Position numbers and translations under genes: made by a program. Below, one piece after another: positions 10,934-21,388 of a stretch of 64,000 nt of DNA (its first letter is position 1; every line of letters starts with the position of its first letter). This stretch comes from Rhodosorus marinus (taxonomy: Eukaryota > Rhodophyta > Stylonematophyceae > Stylonematales > Stylonemataceae): NCBI GenBank assembly GCA_029953675.1, contig JAMWBK010000011.1, positions 372,001 to 436,000 of the forward strand, written 5' to 3'. The notes under the pieces are model-generated. The model was not told where the DNA came from. It saw only the letters and a list, made by a program, of their open reading frames with translations, and searched no databases.

Positions 10934-10960
10934 CAAAGACCATCAAGACGATGGTCTTTG
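10934..10960. repeat. Perfect inverted repeat, 11-nt arms
   Basis: CAAAGACCATC and GATGGTCTTTG with a 5-base loop. It is the third hairpin within 500 bases. Confidence 0.85.
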
Positions 10961-12237
10961 ATGTCACTACCCCGAACAGGATGCGCTGAGGCCGTTCTCA
11001 GTAATGTTAGGATTGTCCCATCGGTTGGAGCCGGACCCGGCCCGAATCACGGTTAAGAGAAAGCTCTTTCAAGTGAAGATATGTGGAATGCAACGCATAA
11101 CCCCAACTTACTAGTGAGCGTCCTGCTGGGACAAGTAGTGACGTCCCTGCGAGCGTTTTCTCAGTTGTCAGTTTCGGGAATTCGGACCCTCAAAAACAGG
11201 CTGTTTTCGTAGACTAGGAGCTAAAATTTTATTCCCCATCAATTCCCCACCTAAAACCTGTGAAAACATATACATTTTCATGTTCCCAAATAAAAACCTG
11301 TGGTAACCATAAAAACTTATTCCTCACTGCACCAAATGTTCTCCAAACGCGCTGGAATCGCCTATCCCGAAGTATATTCCCAACTAATTCGCCACCAAAC
11401 CCTCCCAAAAAGACGCTGTTTTAGGCATTTCACCACTTAAGGGTGGGGAATATCGAAAAACTCGCCACATTTGACCCGACCCAATTCTTAGTGTCTATTC
11501 TGAACGTAAACGACGGTGTTCTGTTCTTGTCCGGAATCACTAGTCAGATACGATGGTGTTGGAACTGGACAATGTTACACACCTAAAGAGTCCCATGAAA
11601 CTGCCACCCTCTACCTTTTACTCGAGAAACCACTCTGGTCACAGAGCGGCTAGTCATAAGTAAAAGGTAACGCTACATGTGCCCCCACCGCTCTCTACAG
11701 CTCTGTAGGAAAAATTCAGTTCCAATACAAAGAGCACCTCTTCTTGGAGCCAGGCCCGATTCACTGTGCCCAACTGAAAGGCGAAGTTTCGAGCCGAACC
11801 AAGTGAATCACTATCGAACAAATAAAGAAAAAAAGAATGTTTTCAGTTTGCATCCCCATTGGCCAAAATATATATTTTTTCGTTATTAGTTTCCACTAAA
11901 TGGAAGTCAACCAGACAAGGTGGTTAGGCATGGGTGCACTTGAGAGTTGTATCTTCCCTTCTAGGGGTAAGTTCGCTATCACCCCGTGGTGTTTTTGGGG
12001 CGTGGTAAACAAGTCACGGCGTTCGCGTCGTTGAGGACATCCAGAAACCTGGCCTACTACACAAGCCCTCGTACTTGTATCCCCTCCCTGAAGCCACGGC
12101 CCTTTTTTGTCACGCTTTCGAAACAGGGCTTGAGCGATTGTCTTGATAGGAAAAGAGGGGGGCGGTGAACCTTGCAATGGATTGTGACTTCAATGAACGG
12201 GAGATAGCTTCTGACACTGACGAGAACTAGAAATGGG

Positions 12238-12246
12238 TATATATAT
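12238..12246 (+). promoter_or_regulatory. TATA-like element of CRTAC1-like paralogue 3
   Basis: TATATATAT sits 117 bases before the ATG at 12363, followed by a G-rich leader (GGGACTGGGGGCGAG). Confidence 0.5.
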
Positions 12247-12362
12247 GGGACTGGGGGCGAGAATCTTTAGGGGTGGTGTTGGCTGGGGAGCGAGGTTGAC
12301 GATGAGGTTGGCTGGAACGTGCTCCTCGACTTGCTCCTAGAACGTTTTTGTTTCCTGTCGAG

Positions 12363-14114
12363 ATGGGACGGGGTCTGGGTCTAGGGGTGGCCTTGGTTCT
12401 GGTGGGTTTAGTGTGCTGTGCAAAGTTACCACTGTTCAGGGACGTGTCGCAAAAGAACGGTATTCAGGGCCTCGAGGAAAATCACAGACGCGTGCCTCAT
12501 GCGAGCAAGTACGACGGGGCTACGATTGCAGATCTGGATGGTGATGGTTTTTATGATATGGTGCTTTCCAACCATGGGAATAACGCGGAGTGGTACTGGT
12601 CAACGGGTCAAGGCTCTTTCGAATCGGCGGATCCACATATGCGACATTTTGATGTGCACGGGACGGCGGCTGCGGATATTAATAACGATGGCAAAATGGA
12701 GGCCATCTTGACGATTGGAGGATCCCGGGGCTCAAAACCTTCAGTTCCGATGTGGTTCACTTTCGACGCCAGCGGAAAGATCGAGAGGACCCGTGGTGAG
12801 GAGTATGGACTTGGACAGGAGAGTATGCGCGGAAGAGTGGCGAGTTTTGTGGACATCGACAACGACGGAGACCTTGACTTGATATATACCAACAAGCCAA
12901 TACCTGGAGAGTTGAGAGTGCACCTGGTGTACGAAAACACTGGTGACGGCCAATTCGTGCTCAGAGAAGATACTGGTATTGAGACCCTAGAGGTGTACAA
13001 GATTGTAATGATGGATATCGACGAAGACGGCAATACAGACATACTTTTCTTCCACAGTTACAGAGAATCAGAGCTCTATATGGGGACAGGCGGCTTTAAG
13101 TTTATTAGAAATGAGAATTTGCTGCCATTGGAACTACTGCACTATGCCCATTGCATAGCGGTTATGGACTATGATAACGACGGTGATCTTGATCTGTTCG
13201 TTGTACGCGGAAGAAACGCGCCGGCTCGAGCTGAACTTGAAAACCCCTTCCTTGAGAATACCCTCATAGAGAACAGAGGAAACGGGGTTTTCGTTAATGT
13301 TGCCGAGGAGAAGGGTTTGAACGTGCTGACAGGGTACCGGCCCTACCACGTAACTTACGGCGACTTCAACAATGACGGCTACCTAGATCTGTACGTCACC
13401 ATCAGCACAGAGTTTCGCTCAGCTCGGAAGAATGACCTGCTCCTACTCAACGAAAAGGGAGTCTCCTTCAAGAAGGGTTTGTACCACGGAATCCGAGCGG
13501 AGGGGCTTCCAGAGGACGGAAACAGTGCTATTGCATTTGACTTTAACATGGATGGAAAGGTTGAACTTTTGACTGGGAATAGAAACTCTACGTGGAGATT
13601 GTACGAAAACATGACTGATCTTAGCGATAGAAGCTACCTCACCGTAAGGGTTGGGAGACCTTCCGCGACGGAGTTGGACTCTGGACTTGATCGAAACCCC
13701 CTGGGAGCCGTAGTCAAAGTCTACAATTGGAGAGGAGAAGTGTTCACGAGACAGGTGGCGACCCCGGGTAGGTCTCACGCGCAAGCGTATATGGACACGC
13801 TTCACTTCGGCCTCATGCATACTGCAAAAATCGACAGAATTGTTGTAGAATATACGGGAGGAATCACCCTCGTTCGTCAAGGAAATAGTCGGATAAACAG
13901 TGAGGTGATCATCGGACGATTCTTCCATTGCCCGCCAGGACTAACTGGCAGGGACTGTGACCGCAAGCCTGTTTGCGACGTGACAAGCCGGTGCAATGGG
14001 CGTGGTTGCGAACGTGTTTTCTACTCCAAATGTGAAGCGTGCGGATCTTACTTTTGTCTGGCACCTGGAGAAGAGCCCCTTGCGGAGCCGCACAGAAGGC
14101 CTGGAGCGCTCTGA
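12363..14114 (+). CDS. CRTAC1-like secreted protein (paralogue 3)
   Basis: Intronless. The frame is open slightly upstream (from 12348) but the first ATG is at 12363, giving 583 residues and a good signal peptide (MGRGLGLGVALVLVGLVCC). The calcium loops match those of paralogue 2 one for one (DLDGDGFYD, DINNDGKME, DIDNDGDLD, DIDEDGNTD, DYDNDGDLD, DFNNDGYLD, DFNMDGKVE). The ASPIC/UnbV domain (NPLGAVVKVY, SHAQAYMDTLHFGL) and Cys-rich tail (CPPGLTGRDCDRKPVCD) follow. Compared with paralogue 2 it carries a short insertion between loops 5 and 6 (ELENPFLENTLIEN), shared in part with paralogue 4. Paralogues 3 and 4 therefore look like closest relatives. Confidence 0.94.
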   Translation: MGRGLGLGVALVLVGLVCCAKLPLFRDVSQKNGIQGLEENHRRVPHASKYDGATIADLDGDGFYDMVLSNHGNNAEWYWSTGQGSFESADPHMRHFDVHGTAAADINNDGKMEAILTIGGSRGSKPSVPMWFTFDASGKIERTRGEEYGLGQESMRGRVASFVDIDNDGDLDLIYTNKPIPGELRVHLVYENTGDGQFVLREDTGIETLEVYKIVMMDIDEDGNTDILFFHSYRESELYMGTGGFKFIRNENLLPLELLHYAHCIAVMDYDNDGDLDLFVVRGRNAPARAELENPFLENTLIENRGNGVFVNVAEEKGLNVLTGYRPYHVTYGDFNNDGYLDLYVTISTEFRSARKNDLLLLNEKGVSFKKGLYHGIRAEGLPEDGNSAIAFDFNMDGKVELLTGNRNSTWRLYENMTDLSDRSYLTVRVGRPSATELDSGLDRNPLGAVVKVYNWRGEVFTRQVATPGRSHAQAYMDTLHFGLMHTAKIDRIVVEYTGGITLVRQGNSRINSEVIIGRFFHCPPGLTGRDCDRKPVCDVTSRCNGRGCERVFYSKCEACGSYFCLAPGEEPLAEPHRRPGAL

Positions 14115-15330
14115 TTCTGATACTCAAGACAACGGACACCGAAGGAGACTGGAACCTCTCCAACGACAGTTTTTCGTCAAGGGCCATGAGCCAGCTCCGG
14201 TCGGGTTGCAACGCTTCCACGCACGAAGGAAGGCTATCACGTCGTGGTTTGCACAAAATGATATATACCAATGAGAGGCGTTTTGGACCGAGGGTTTAAC
14301 GTCGGGTTTTGATGACATGCGGGCGCCTCCGGTCGGGTTGCAACGCTTCCCCGCACGAAGGAAGGCTATCACGCCGTGGTTTGCACAAAATGATATATAC
14401 CAATGAGAGGCGTTTAGGACCGAGGGTTTAACGTCGGGTTTTGATGACATGATTGATAACTCGGATTGTCGATAGCAGGTTCAAACAAAAGCCATTGTAC
14501 AGCTCCACAGGTCGCAGAAACCACATCTGCATCCCATTTATTCTAGTCTTCGTCTTTACTTTCTTTAATTGCTTTGTTCGAAAGCGCTTCAAGTCCAATT
14601 TCGTATACCCCTTCCCACCCCCTCCGCAAACTTCGGTTAACAGAAGAAACTCAGTGTCTTACGAACTTGATCGCGCTGCACAGTCCCTCGTTCTGAACAA
14701 ATACTGCGGTGCTTTTCGTGGTTCCCGAGGTAGCAGACTGACCCTTCTACCAGAGGTTCCACTATTTCATCATGGAAGCCTTTGTTCATCTCGAAAAGTC
14801 CAGCTTGGAGTGGCTACGGAAATGTTTTACGGACTATTCTGCTTGGTCCCTCGTACTCCTACGCCGATTAAGCGTCGCTCTTTGGCGATATTCTAGCAGC
14901 ATGATCGCCGAGGCGCACCACCGCCACATGTGCTTGCATAAATTTTGGCACAAGTGTCTAGCGCCCTTTCCGCCCTGCGTAGCGCTTAAGACTATGTTAG
15001 TAAACCACTGTTTGCGTAGCGCTGTAGGCTATGCTAATAAAGCCAGTAAACCACCCCCAATTCCATCGAAGGCGTACACGGCATCCGTTGGTGCACTTAT
15101 TAGTCATTCATCAAAGTCGCCAAAAAATTCACCAAAAAGACTCGATTTGTTCAAAAAAGGGGGAAAACAACAAACTAGAACGATAGTTTGGATTATTTAT
15201 TGTATTAATGGATGCATTTTATGGCACATACGCTGAACGGAGGATCCTCCTGAATTTGTCATGACGAGGATATGTACTTTTTAACCAAAAACTTACTGTG
15301 GAGAAGATCTCTTCAACCACAGCTATTTAC
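14115..15330. other. Intergenic with a 132-bp tandem duplication
   Basis: Two copies of a 3'-flank block lie at 14197-14451. The rest shows no recognisable gene. Confidence 0.5.
14197..14451 (+). repeat. 132-bp tandem duplication
   Basis: Copies 14197-14319 and 14329-14451 share CCGGTCGGGTTGCAACGCTT at the start and CGTCGGGTTTTGATGACATG at the end. They are almost identical, so the duplication is recent. Confidence 0.93.
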
Positions 15331-15334
15331 TTGT

Positions 15335-15500
15335 TCAGGCCCCCTTGGTGATCTGCAATGACCTGCTAGACAAACGTGAACTACATTCACAGAATAGGTC
15401 GCTCGGGTCGATTTGGAAGCAAGGGAGTTGCGATTAACTTTGTAACAACAGATGATGCCGCCCCCCCGAAGTTGCGTGATATTGAGCAGTTTTATTCGAG
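15335..15500 (+). pseudogene. eIF4A-like DEAD-box helicase fragment
   Basis: The translation shows the C-terminal RecA-domain signature [13 protein letters not shown], then [12 protein letters not shown] and LRDIEQFYS, which is characteristic of eIF4A. The preceding segment ([13 protein letters not shown], matching the usual LVINYDLPTNRE region) is in a different frame, so one or two bases are missing near 15375. The match stops at FYS, where an unrelated 93-bp tandem repeat begins. The helicase core upstream is absent. This is a broken fragment, perhaps a retrocopy end, not a functional gene. Confidence 0.85.
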
Positions 15501-15504
15501 ATGC

Positions 15505-15690
15505 CGATGCTTGGGTCTGAAGCTTGCGGGTTGGTTGGGCATTGGATCCGCCGCGGAAAAAGGCTGCTCAGGGTGCTTACCGTGTTCGATGAGAAGCCGA
15601 TGCTTGGGTCTGAAGCTTGCGGGCTGGGTTGCGCATTGGATCCGCCGCGGAAAAGGCTGCTCAGGGTGCTCACCGTGTTCGAGAAGAAGT
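15505..15690 (+). repeat. 93-bp tandem pair
   Basis: Two copies starting CGATGCTTGGGTCTGAAGCT at 15505 and 15598 and ending near GTTCGA(T)GAGAAG. The repeat directly abuts the eIF4A fragment. Confidence 0.9.
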
Positions 15691-16269
15691 AGGATCCTGA
15701 CATCAGCACAGTTGGACATGCGCCGCGATTCAAATCGAAATATTGGCATGTAGAGGGAAAAAGTCGAATCCAAAATATTCTGAGGAGCGAAGTGCTTCGT
15801 GGAGCACAGATAGTACTGACAGTACTCAAATCAAGACTCGAACCACGCAATGGAACAAGGTCGTTACTTGGTAAGATTTTGGAGGTGTTTCGATATCCAG
15901 ATAACGCGAGAACAAACGTGTATACATAAAATGCAAACTTTGATTTACCTGAGCGAAGCCGAAAGCCCGCACATCAGGGATGAATGAAGGCATACCAGGA
16001 CCCGGATCTGACACCTCTCGACTGCTGCTTGACATAATTGAAGGTGAGGTTTTTCCATAAGCGCATCAAACCCCCGCTAAGCACGGAAACAAAATAAAAA
16101 CGAATATTCTGAGCCCACGCTTGTAACTCCACACCCTACTGGACTGATTCTCAATATGAACCTTCTGACCCACACTCTCCGAACCCGAACATGTCATATC
16201 TAGCCCTCTCCAACTGTCAGCTTTTGAAACATATTTCTAATATAAAATATACTACTCTTCCAAATCTAC

Positions 16270-16435
16270 CTTTCCGAGCAACAATCCTTGAATTCATTCC
16301 GTTTGGACCGATATCAATCCGCGTTTGCAAATTATTTCTAAATCACATATAGTACTCCAACCTAAAAAAACTCGCTTTCCGAGCAAAAATCCTTGAATTC
16401 ATTCCGTTTAGAAGGATAGAAATCCGCACGCTTTT
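16270..16435. repeat. Direct repeat pair, ~104 bp period
   Basis: TCCTTGAATTCATTCCGTTT occurs near 16286 and 16390, each copy preceded by CCGAGCAA(C/A)AA and followed by a diverged ATAT/AGAAATCCGC block. Confidence 0.8.
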
Positions 16436-16439
16436 TCAT

Positions 16440-17345
16440 GTTAATTTTCAAAACCTTTTGAGGGGGCAGGCTCACTCCTTTGAAAATATTAATAAAATTC
16501 GAAAATCTGTCTCGCATGTTTTCGATTGCTGTTAATTACAAAAGTTTGTTTAATTAAAGATATAGAAATCGTCATTAAAAGTAGTGAAAGTTACGCCAAT
16601 CCGGTACGGTTGAAAAGTTCTTGAGGGCAAGGGGGGGAATTTATGCCCCAAACTATTTTTGAATAATTATATTGTTCACTCAGAAAAAACTGAGCCCCCG
16701 GTTAAAAAGTCCCTTGAATTGGCAGCCAAAATCGTTGATCCCTGACAGGATGGAAGAAGAGAATCAATCCCTTGAAAGTATTAACAGCAATCGAAATTTT
16801 GTCTCCCACGTTTTCCCTTAGGGTTAGCAACAAAAAATGTTTAATTAAAGAACTAGAAATCGGTATTGCAAATTAGAGAAAATTACGGCTATCGATTTAG
16901 GAAGAAAGGCTAAGGGGGGTGTGCTCAATTTCAGATGAGGTTCAGCTCAAAATATTTTAGAATAATCATCTTATTCATTCACAAAAAAAAGCCACCCGTT
17001 GAAAACCCCGTAAATTGGAAAGCCAAAACCGTTGGTCCCTGACAGGTGTTTTTGGAAAGAAAAAAAATCCCTTGAAAGTATTAACAAGAATCGAAAATCT
17101 AGCTCACTATTTTCGATGATTGCGAAGACCTGTTTAATTAAAGAACTAGAAATCGTGATTAAAATTAGCAAAAATTACCCCTTTCCGTTAGCATGGAAAG
17201 CACGGGAAAGGGGGGTGTCTAATTAGCATACAATAAAGTTCGGACCAAATTATTTCAGAATAATTACCTTGTTCATTCACAGAAAAACTGAGCCACCGGT
17301 TGAAAACCCACTATATTGGCATCCCAAACCGTTGATCCCCTCAGG
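16440..17345. repeat. Three-unit ~300-bp tandem repeat
   Basis: Units run approximately 16440-16749, 16750-17046 and 17047-17345. Each contains, in order, CCTTGAAAGTATTAA or similar, ATTCGAAAATCT-type sequence, TTTAATTAAAGA-TAGAAATCG, a G-run, TTCAGAATAAT, TTCATTCACAGAAAAA, CCGGTTGAAAA and CGTTGATCCCTGACAGG. Units are diverged, so the array is old. Confidence 0.88.
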
Positions 17346-17908
17346 TTTTTCAGGAGATGGAAGAATTGTTTTGTGGAACTTATTTACAATTATTTGAAGG
17401 ATGAAGTTGCTGACGAGTCAAGTGCTATATCGATATTAATTTGTGGAAACAAATAAATAAATAATAGTAATATGGCTGTTTTGGTTGATTTATGAAATAA
17501 AATAGACGACAATCAACTAACGTTCTGAGTAAATTTAGAGTGCCGGAGATTTTATTACTTTGATATTGCATCAATATCTTTAAATATTAGTAATTTTATT
17601 GTGATTTCCATTCCAGTCAGACATCGTTTCGGGTTTACAGTGGAAAAAGATAGATTTTTCTTATTCTTCTAGTTCCTTATTGAGAATGGAAACTCTTGCG
17701 GGGAATGGATCCCGTGCGACAACCTTGATGACCCAGCAGTAGAGGCGGAAGACTATTAAAGCAGATCGAGGAGATACTGAACGCTGAGATTTTTAGAAGA
17801 GGGATTACAGATCATCTCAAGGAGGCTTGGAGAGTGTTGAGGAGGGGAGTGATTGTCGAACAAGTTCAAACGAGTTGCAGTTCGTTGGAAAGAGAAACTA
17901 GAAAAGAA

Positions 17909-19333
17909 ATGGGTTTACTGCGGGTTGTCGGGCCCAACAAGGCCATGGTCATTTCCGGCAGAACGGGAAGAAGAGGCCAAAAGGATGCAAGGATTCTCGT
18001 GGGAGGAAGAGCTGTCGTCTGGCCTCTTCTGGAGAGATGTGACCTGCTGTCCCTGGAATTGCGAACGATTCAAGTAGAGTCCAACCAGTCCATGACGGTC
18101 AAGGGAGTGTCCGTGAACATCATTGGCGTTTGTCAAGTGAAAGTATCAGGATACTCAGAGGTAGATGGCTCTCTCGTAAGAGACGAGAACGCTATTAGAC
18201 TTGCCGCTCAGCATTTTCTCGGGGCGACAGACGATGAAATTGACAATTCTATTCGCCAGACTATGGAAGGACATCAGAGGGCCATTCTCGGGAGTCTTTC
18301 CGTAGAGGAAGTCTATCGCGATCGTCGTGCATTTTCAGAGTCTGTCAAGCGGGTTGCCACCACGGACATGCGGAATATGGGTCTAGAGATTGTCTCATAC
18401 ACTATATCGCATATACGCGACAGTGAAGGCTACCTTGAGGCTCTAGGCGTCATGCAAACCCAGGTTGTCAAGCGCGAAGCTCAAGTGGCCAAAGCAAAGA
18501 ATACAGCTGAGGCGGCTAAGCTGTCAGCTGATTATGACCTGCAGGCCACTGTAGAGATTGACAAGGCGGAGAAGAGGAAGGCGGAATCCAGGCGCAGTGT
18601 AAGCTTGACTCAAGCAGCCATGAAAAAGGAAGTTGGCACAGCTGAAGAAGTGGCACTGAGGGCGAGGGAACTAGAGAAGGAAGTTCTCCTGCAAGAGATC
18701 GTCGCGAATAAAACCAAGCAAGCTACAAAGGAGGCCGAGGAGCATGTCAAGGTCGTAGAGCTGGAGGCAAAGCAAGAAAGGATTCGAATGGAGAACCTTG
18801 CGCTGGCTGAAGGAAACGCTCTCCTTCTGAAGAGAGAGAAAGACGCTGCCGCTCTCCGTGTCTACGCGGAGGCAGAAGCAGATCGCATCCTCGCGACCGG
18901 CCGTGCTGAGGCAGAAGCTCTTAGAAAAAGGTATGAAGTTGAGTTGGAGATGCTGAGGGGCAAAGCAGAGGCCTACCGACAGTTTGGAGAGGCGGCAATT
19001 GCAGTCCAGGCGATCGAGGCTCTACCAAATATCGCCGAAGCGATCGCAAATCCGTTGTCACAGACCGAAAAGATGGTCTTCATTGGTGGAGGAGACGGAA
19101 ATGCATCGTCGAGCTTTATGAAGGACATTTCCAAGGGCATTTCAACTGTTACGGAGACTGTAAATGCGATGACAGGAGTCAACATCAACAAGATCCTTCA
19201 GAACTACGCCAACACAATGGATCAAAGCAACACTGGTGGAGTCCAGAAGGCGATTATGGACGTCGCCCAAAAGAACCCCGAGTCCGCGGTCACGGACTTA
19301 TCGGGCTCCGCGGATATTGAACCACTCGACTAG
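17909..19333 (+). CDS. Flotillin (SPFH/PHB membrane-microdomain scaffold)
   Basis: 474 residues from the first ATG (17909). The frame is open upstream to 17834 without an ATG, so a short upstream exon cannot be excluded. The N-terminus MGLLRVVGPNKAMVISG matches flotillins. The SPFH domain follows (NQSMTVKGVSVNIIGVCQVK, EGHQRAILGSLSVEEVYRDR, NMGLEIVSYTISHI), then a long AEA/E-rich coiled-coil flotillin domain (residues ~190-390: AEAEADR, GRAEAEALRKR, KAEAYRQFGEAA). The C-terminal TGVNINK resembles the end of animal flotillins. Flotillins oligomerise on the cytoplasmic face of membranes, tethered by acylation, and organise microdomains. No functional link to the surrounding CRTAC1-like genes is shown by the sequence. 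Confidence 0.95.
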   Translation: MGLLRVVGPNKAMVISGRTGRRGQKDARILVGGRAVVWPLLERCDLLSLELRTIQVESNQSMTVKGVSVNIIGVCQVKVSGYSEVDGSLVRDENAIRLAAQHFLGATDDEIDNSIRQTMEGHQRAILGSLSVEEVYRDRRAFSESVKRVATTDMRNMGLEIVSYTISHIRDSEGYLEALGVMQTQVVKREAQVAKAKNTAEAAKLSADYDLQATVEIDKAEKRKAESRRSVSLTQAAMKKEVGTAEEVALRARELEKEVLLQEIVANKTKQATKEAEEHVKVVELEAKQERIRMENLALAEGNALLLKREKDAAALRVYAEAEADRILATGRAEAEALRKRYEVELEMLRGKAEAYRQFGEAAIAVQAIEALPNIAEAIANPLSQTEKMVFIGGGDGNASSSFMKDISKGISTVTETVNAMTGVNINKILQNYANTMDQSNTGGVQKAIMDVAQKNPESAVTDLSGSADIEPLD

Positions 19334-21388
19334 AGACTAGAGAAGCGTTGCTCAGGGTTTCTAGATCCAATCCGCATCCTAGGAGTCACTATCAACCGTT
19401 TTCGTATAAAACTTTTTTCCTTCGATTATATAAGTCAAATAAATGTACCCCTTAGTATCCGCCATGAGCCGTTTAGCTGCTTCAACCAATCTGGTTTCTA
19501 GAGCGCCGGAAACATATTCCACAACCCAATTGGGTTTGCTACAATTTCTGTTTTTAGAACTAATTAGTAAGGAAGCCGGCTGAGGGCGAATTTAAAGCCA
19601 TCCAAACCCCTGGGTAATCCTATCTAAGACAAACCAAAAAAACTGTACGCATTTCGTACTTCTCGTCACTACGACACGGAGGGCCTCTCTGATGCTGAGG
19701 TTTCCCAACGGTAGCGCTACGAGGAGTGTAAAAGGACTAGGGAACGGACTCTCGCCCAACGACTTCTGATGCATCTTAGGGACGTCCGAGTGTATGAGGT
19801 AGCACACCATTCATCCGAAGGGAAATGAGGGACAGCCTTTTTTTTTTTCCCCTGGTTTCTCATCTCGTCCCTTAGAAATGGTAACTAACGGGAAAAGCAC
19901 CCAAGCAACAGGCAAATTCGCGCGCACCAGGGTAAACAACCTCCATGTCATCAGTATCCCCCCGCCCGAACCCGCCTCAAATAAAATTCACCCGACCTTC
20001 GTTTCACACTGTTCTCGTACTTCACCCTCCCATTCTCAAGGGTGAACCTCAACCACTCCACCACCACGGTATCCCTCCACGGTTTCCCACATTCAACAAA
20101 AAAACAACCAAAAAAACACAAACCTCACGGGGCCATCCTTGGCCCAGAAAGAAAACCAAAACTTTTTCCAACCTCTATAAAGAGTAAACCTCTTTAGTAC
20201 ACCCCCGACAGAACTCACTATGCGTCATGATTCACGTCCGACAAAGAACTCTTTGTATATACACTAGTACAAGTACTATTGAACAAATGGAGAAAATTTC
20301 AGTGCTCTTGAAGGAAAGGGTCGAGAACAAGTGTCCGATATCAGACAGGTGTTTTGAAAGAAACAAATCCAAAAAGATGAAATATTTCTTCTTTAATTGC
20401 ATATTATGCACTCCAATCCATTATCTGACGAGTCCGATAAACCTTTATTTGGACATTTTATGACAAAGCAAAACAAAAAAAATCCATAATTTCTGTTTTT
20501 TCCCCGCCGCCGGACTGAGCGTTTACTATATGAAAAACTGTTAAATAAAAGAACATCGCGCAACACAAGTCCTTTTTTTCATATGTTAATCATTTTCACA
20601 ACCGAAACCCAAAAAAGGAGGCAAAACTAAACCCTCGACAAAAGCGAGTTTATTAAAAAAGGAAGAAAATAGTCCGTTTTCTGGATTTTCCGCTCGCTCG
20701 ATCTTTTTTCTTCGCTGCAATCAAAAACGTTTTTTTCTGTTAATAGTTTCCACTATTTTCAGGAGCATCCATTTTCTGTCCATTGCAAAAAAAAAAGTGA
20801 ATCGGAGACCCAAAAAACTGCGCCCAAAAAAATAAAAACGCCTCTCCGATTCGACAAAAAAAAAAGCCCCCCAAACATTTGCTTTCAAAAAAATAATAAT
20901 ATGATATCCTGCCCACTTTCCAAAAATGTCCCAACTAGATTATTTACAACGTTAAAAAAATAAAAAAATTCTCCAATGGGACAGAAGCTAAATACGTGCA
21001 GACATATCTTTTATTTTATATATGCCTTGTTTTGGTTTCCGATATTGATGGAGTAGCTTTACATATCTTGTATTGGTTGTTTTTTCACCGGAATTAATTA
21101 GTCACTGTGGTGGGTTTGTGTTTGGGAGGCGGGAGGTGAAATGGACGCCTCGGTTACTGGAGGGAGATGGGGATGCGTTGGTTATTTGAGGGTATTTGGG
21201 CGCCTCGGTTTAGCTGGAGGGATTTGGGAAAGTTCTGTACACAATGAGGTGGAGTTAGCGGGGTGTGTGTGTGTGTGTGTGTGGATGGGTTTTTGGGGTG
21301 TGGGAGTTTGGGGATGAGCTATATTTTGAAGGTGGTTCAAGTATTGAGTATGAGGGTCTCCTGTCGTCTGAGACGTGGTTGCTGATCC
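19334..21388. other. Intergenic; poly-A/T-rich, then G/T-rich leader
   Basis: No gene is seen. The stretch 20.0-20.95 kb is rich in A and T homopolymers. From ~21100 to 21388 the + strand is G/T-rich, including a (GT)n tract at 21263-21282; this is the leader of paralogue 4. Confidence 0.55.

Larger units (their letters stand above)
10065..12362. other. Intergenic stretch with a cluster of perfect hairpins, then paralogue 3 leader
   Basis: No gene is supported. Four inverted repeats lie between 10462 and 11669 (listed separately where perfect). The last ~150 bases form the G/T-rich leader of paralogue 3. Confidence 0.5.
15700..17832. other. AT-rich intergenic stretch with satellite-like repeats
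   Basis: No coding content is recognised. It contains a ~104-bp direct repeat pair and a three-unit ~300-bp tandem array, listed separately. Confidence 0.55.
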
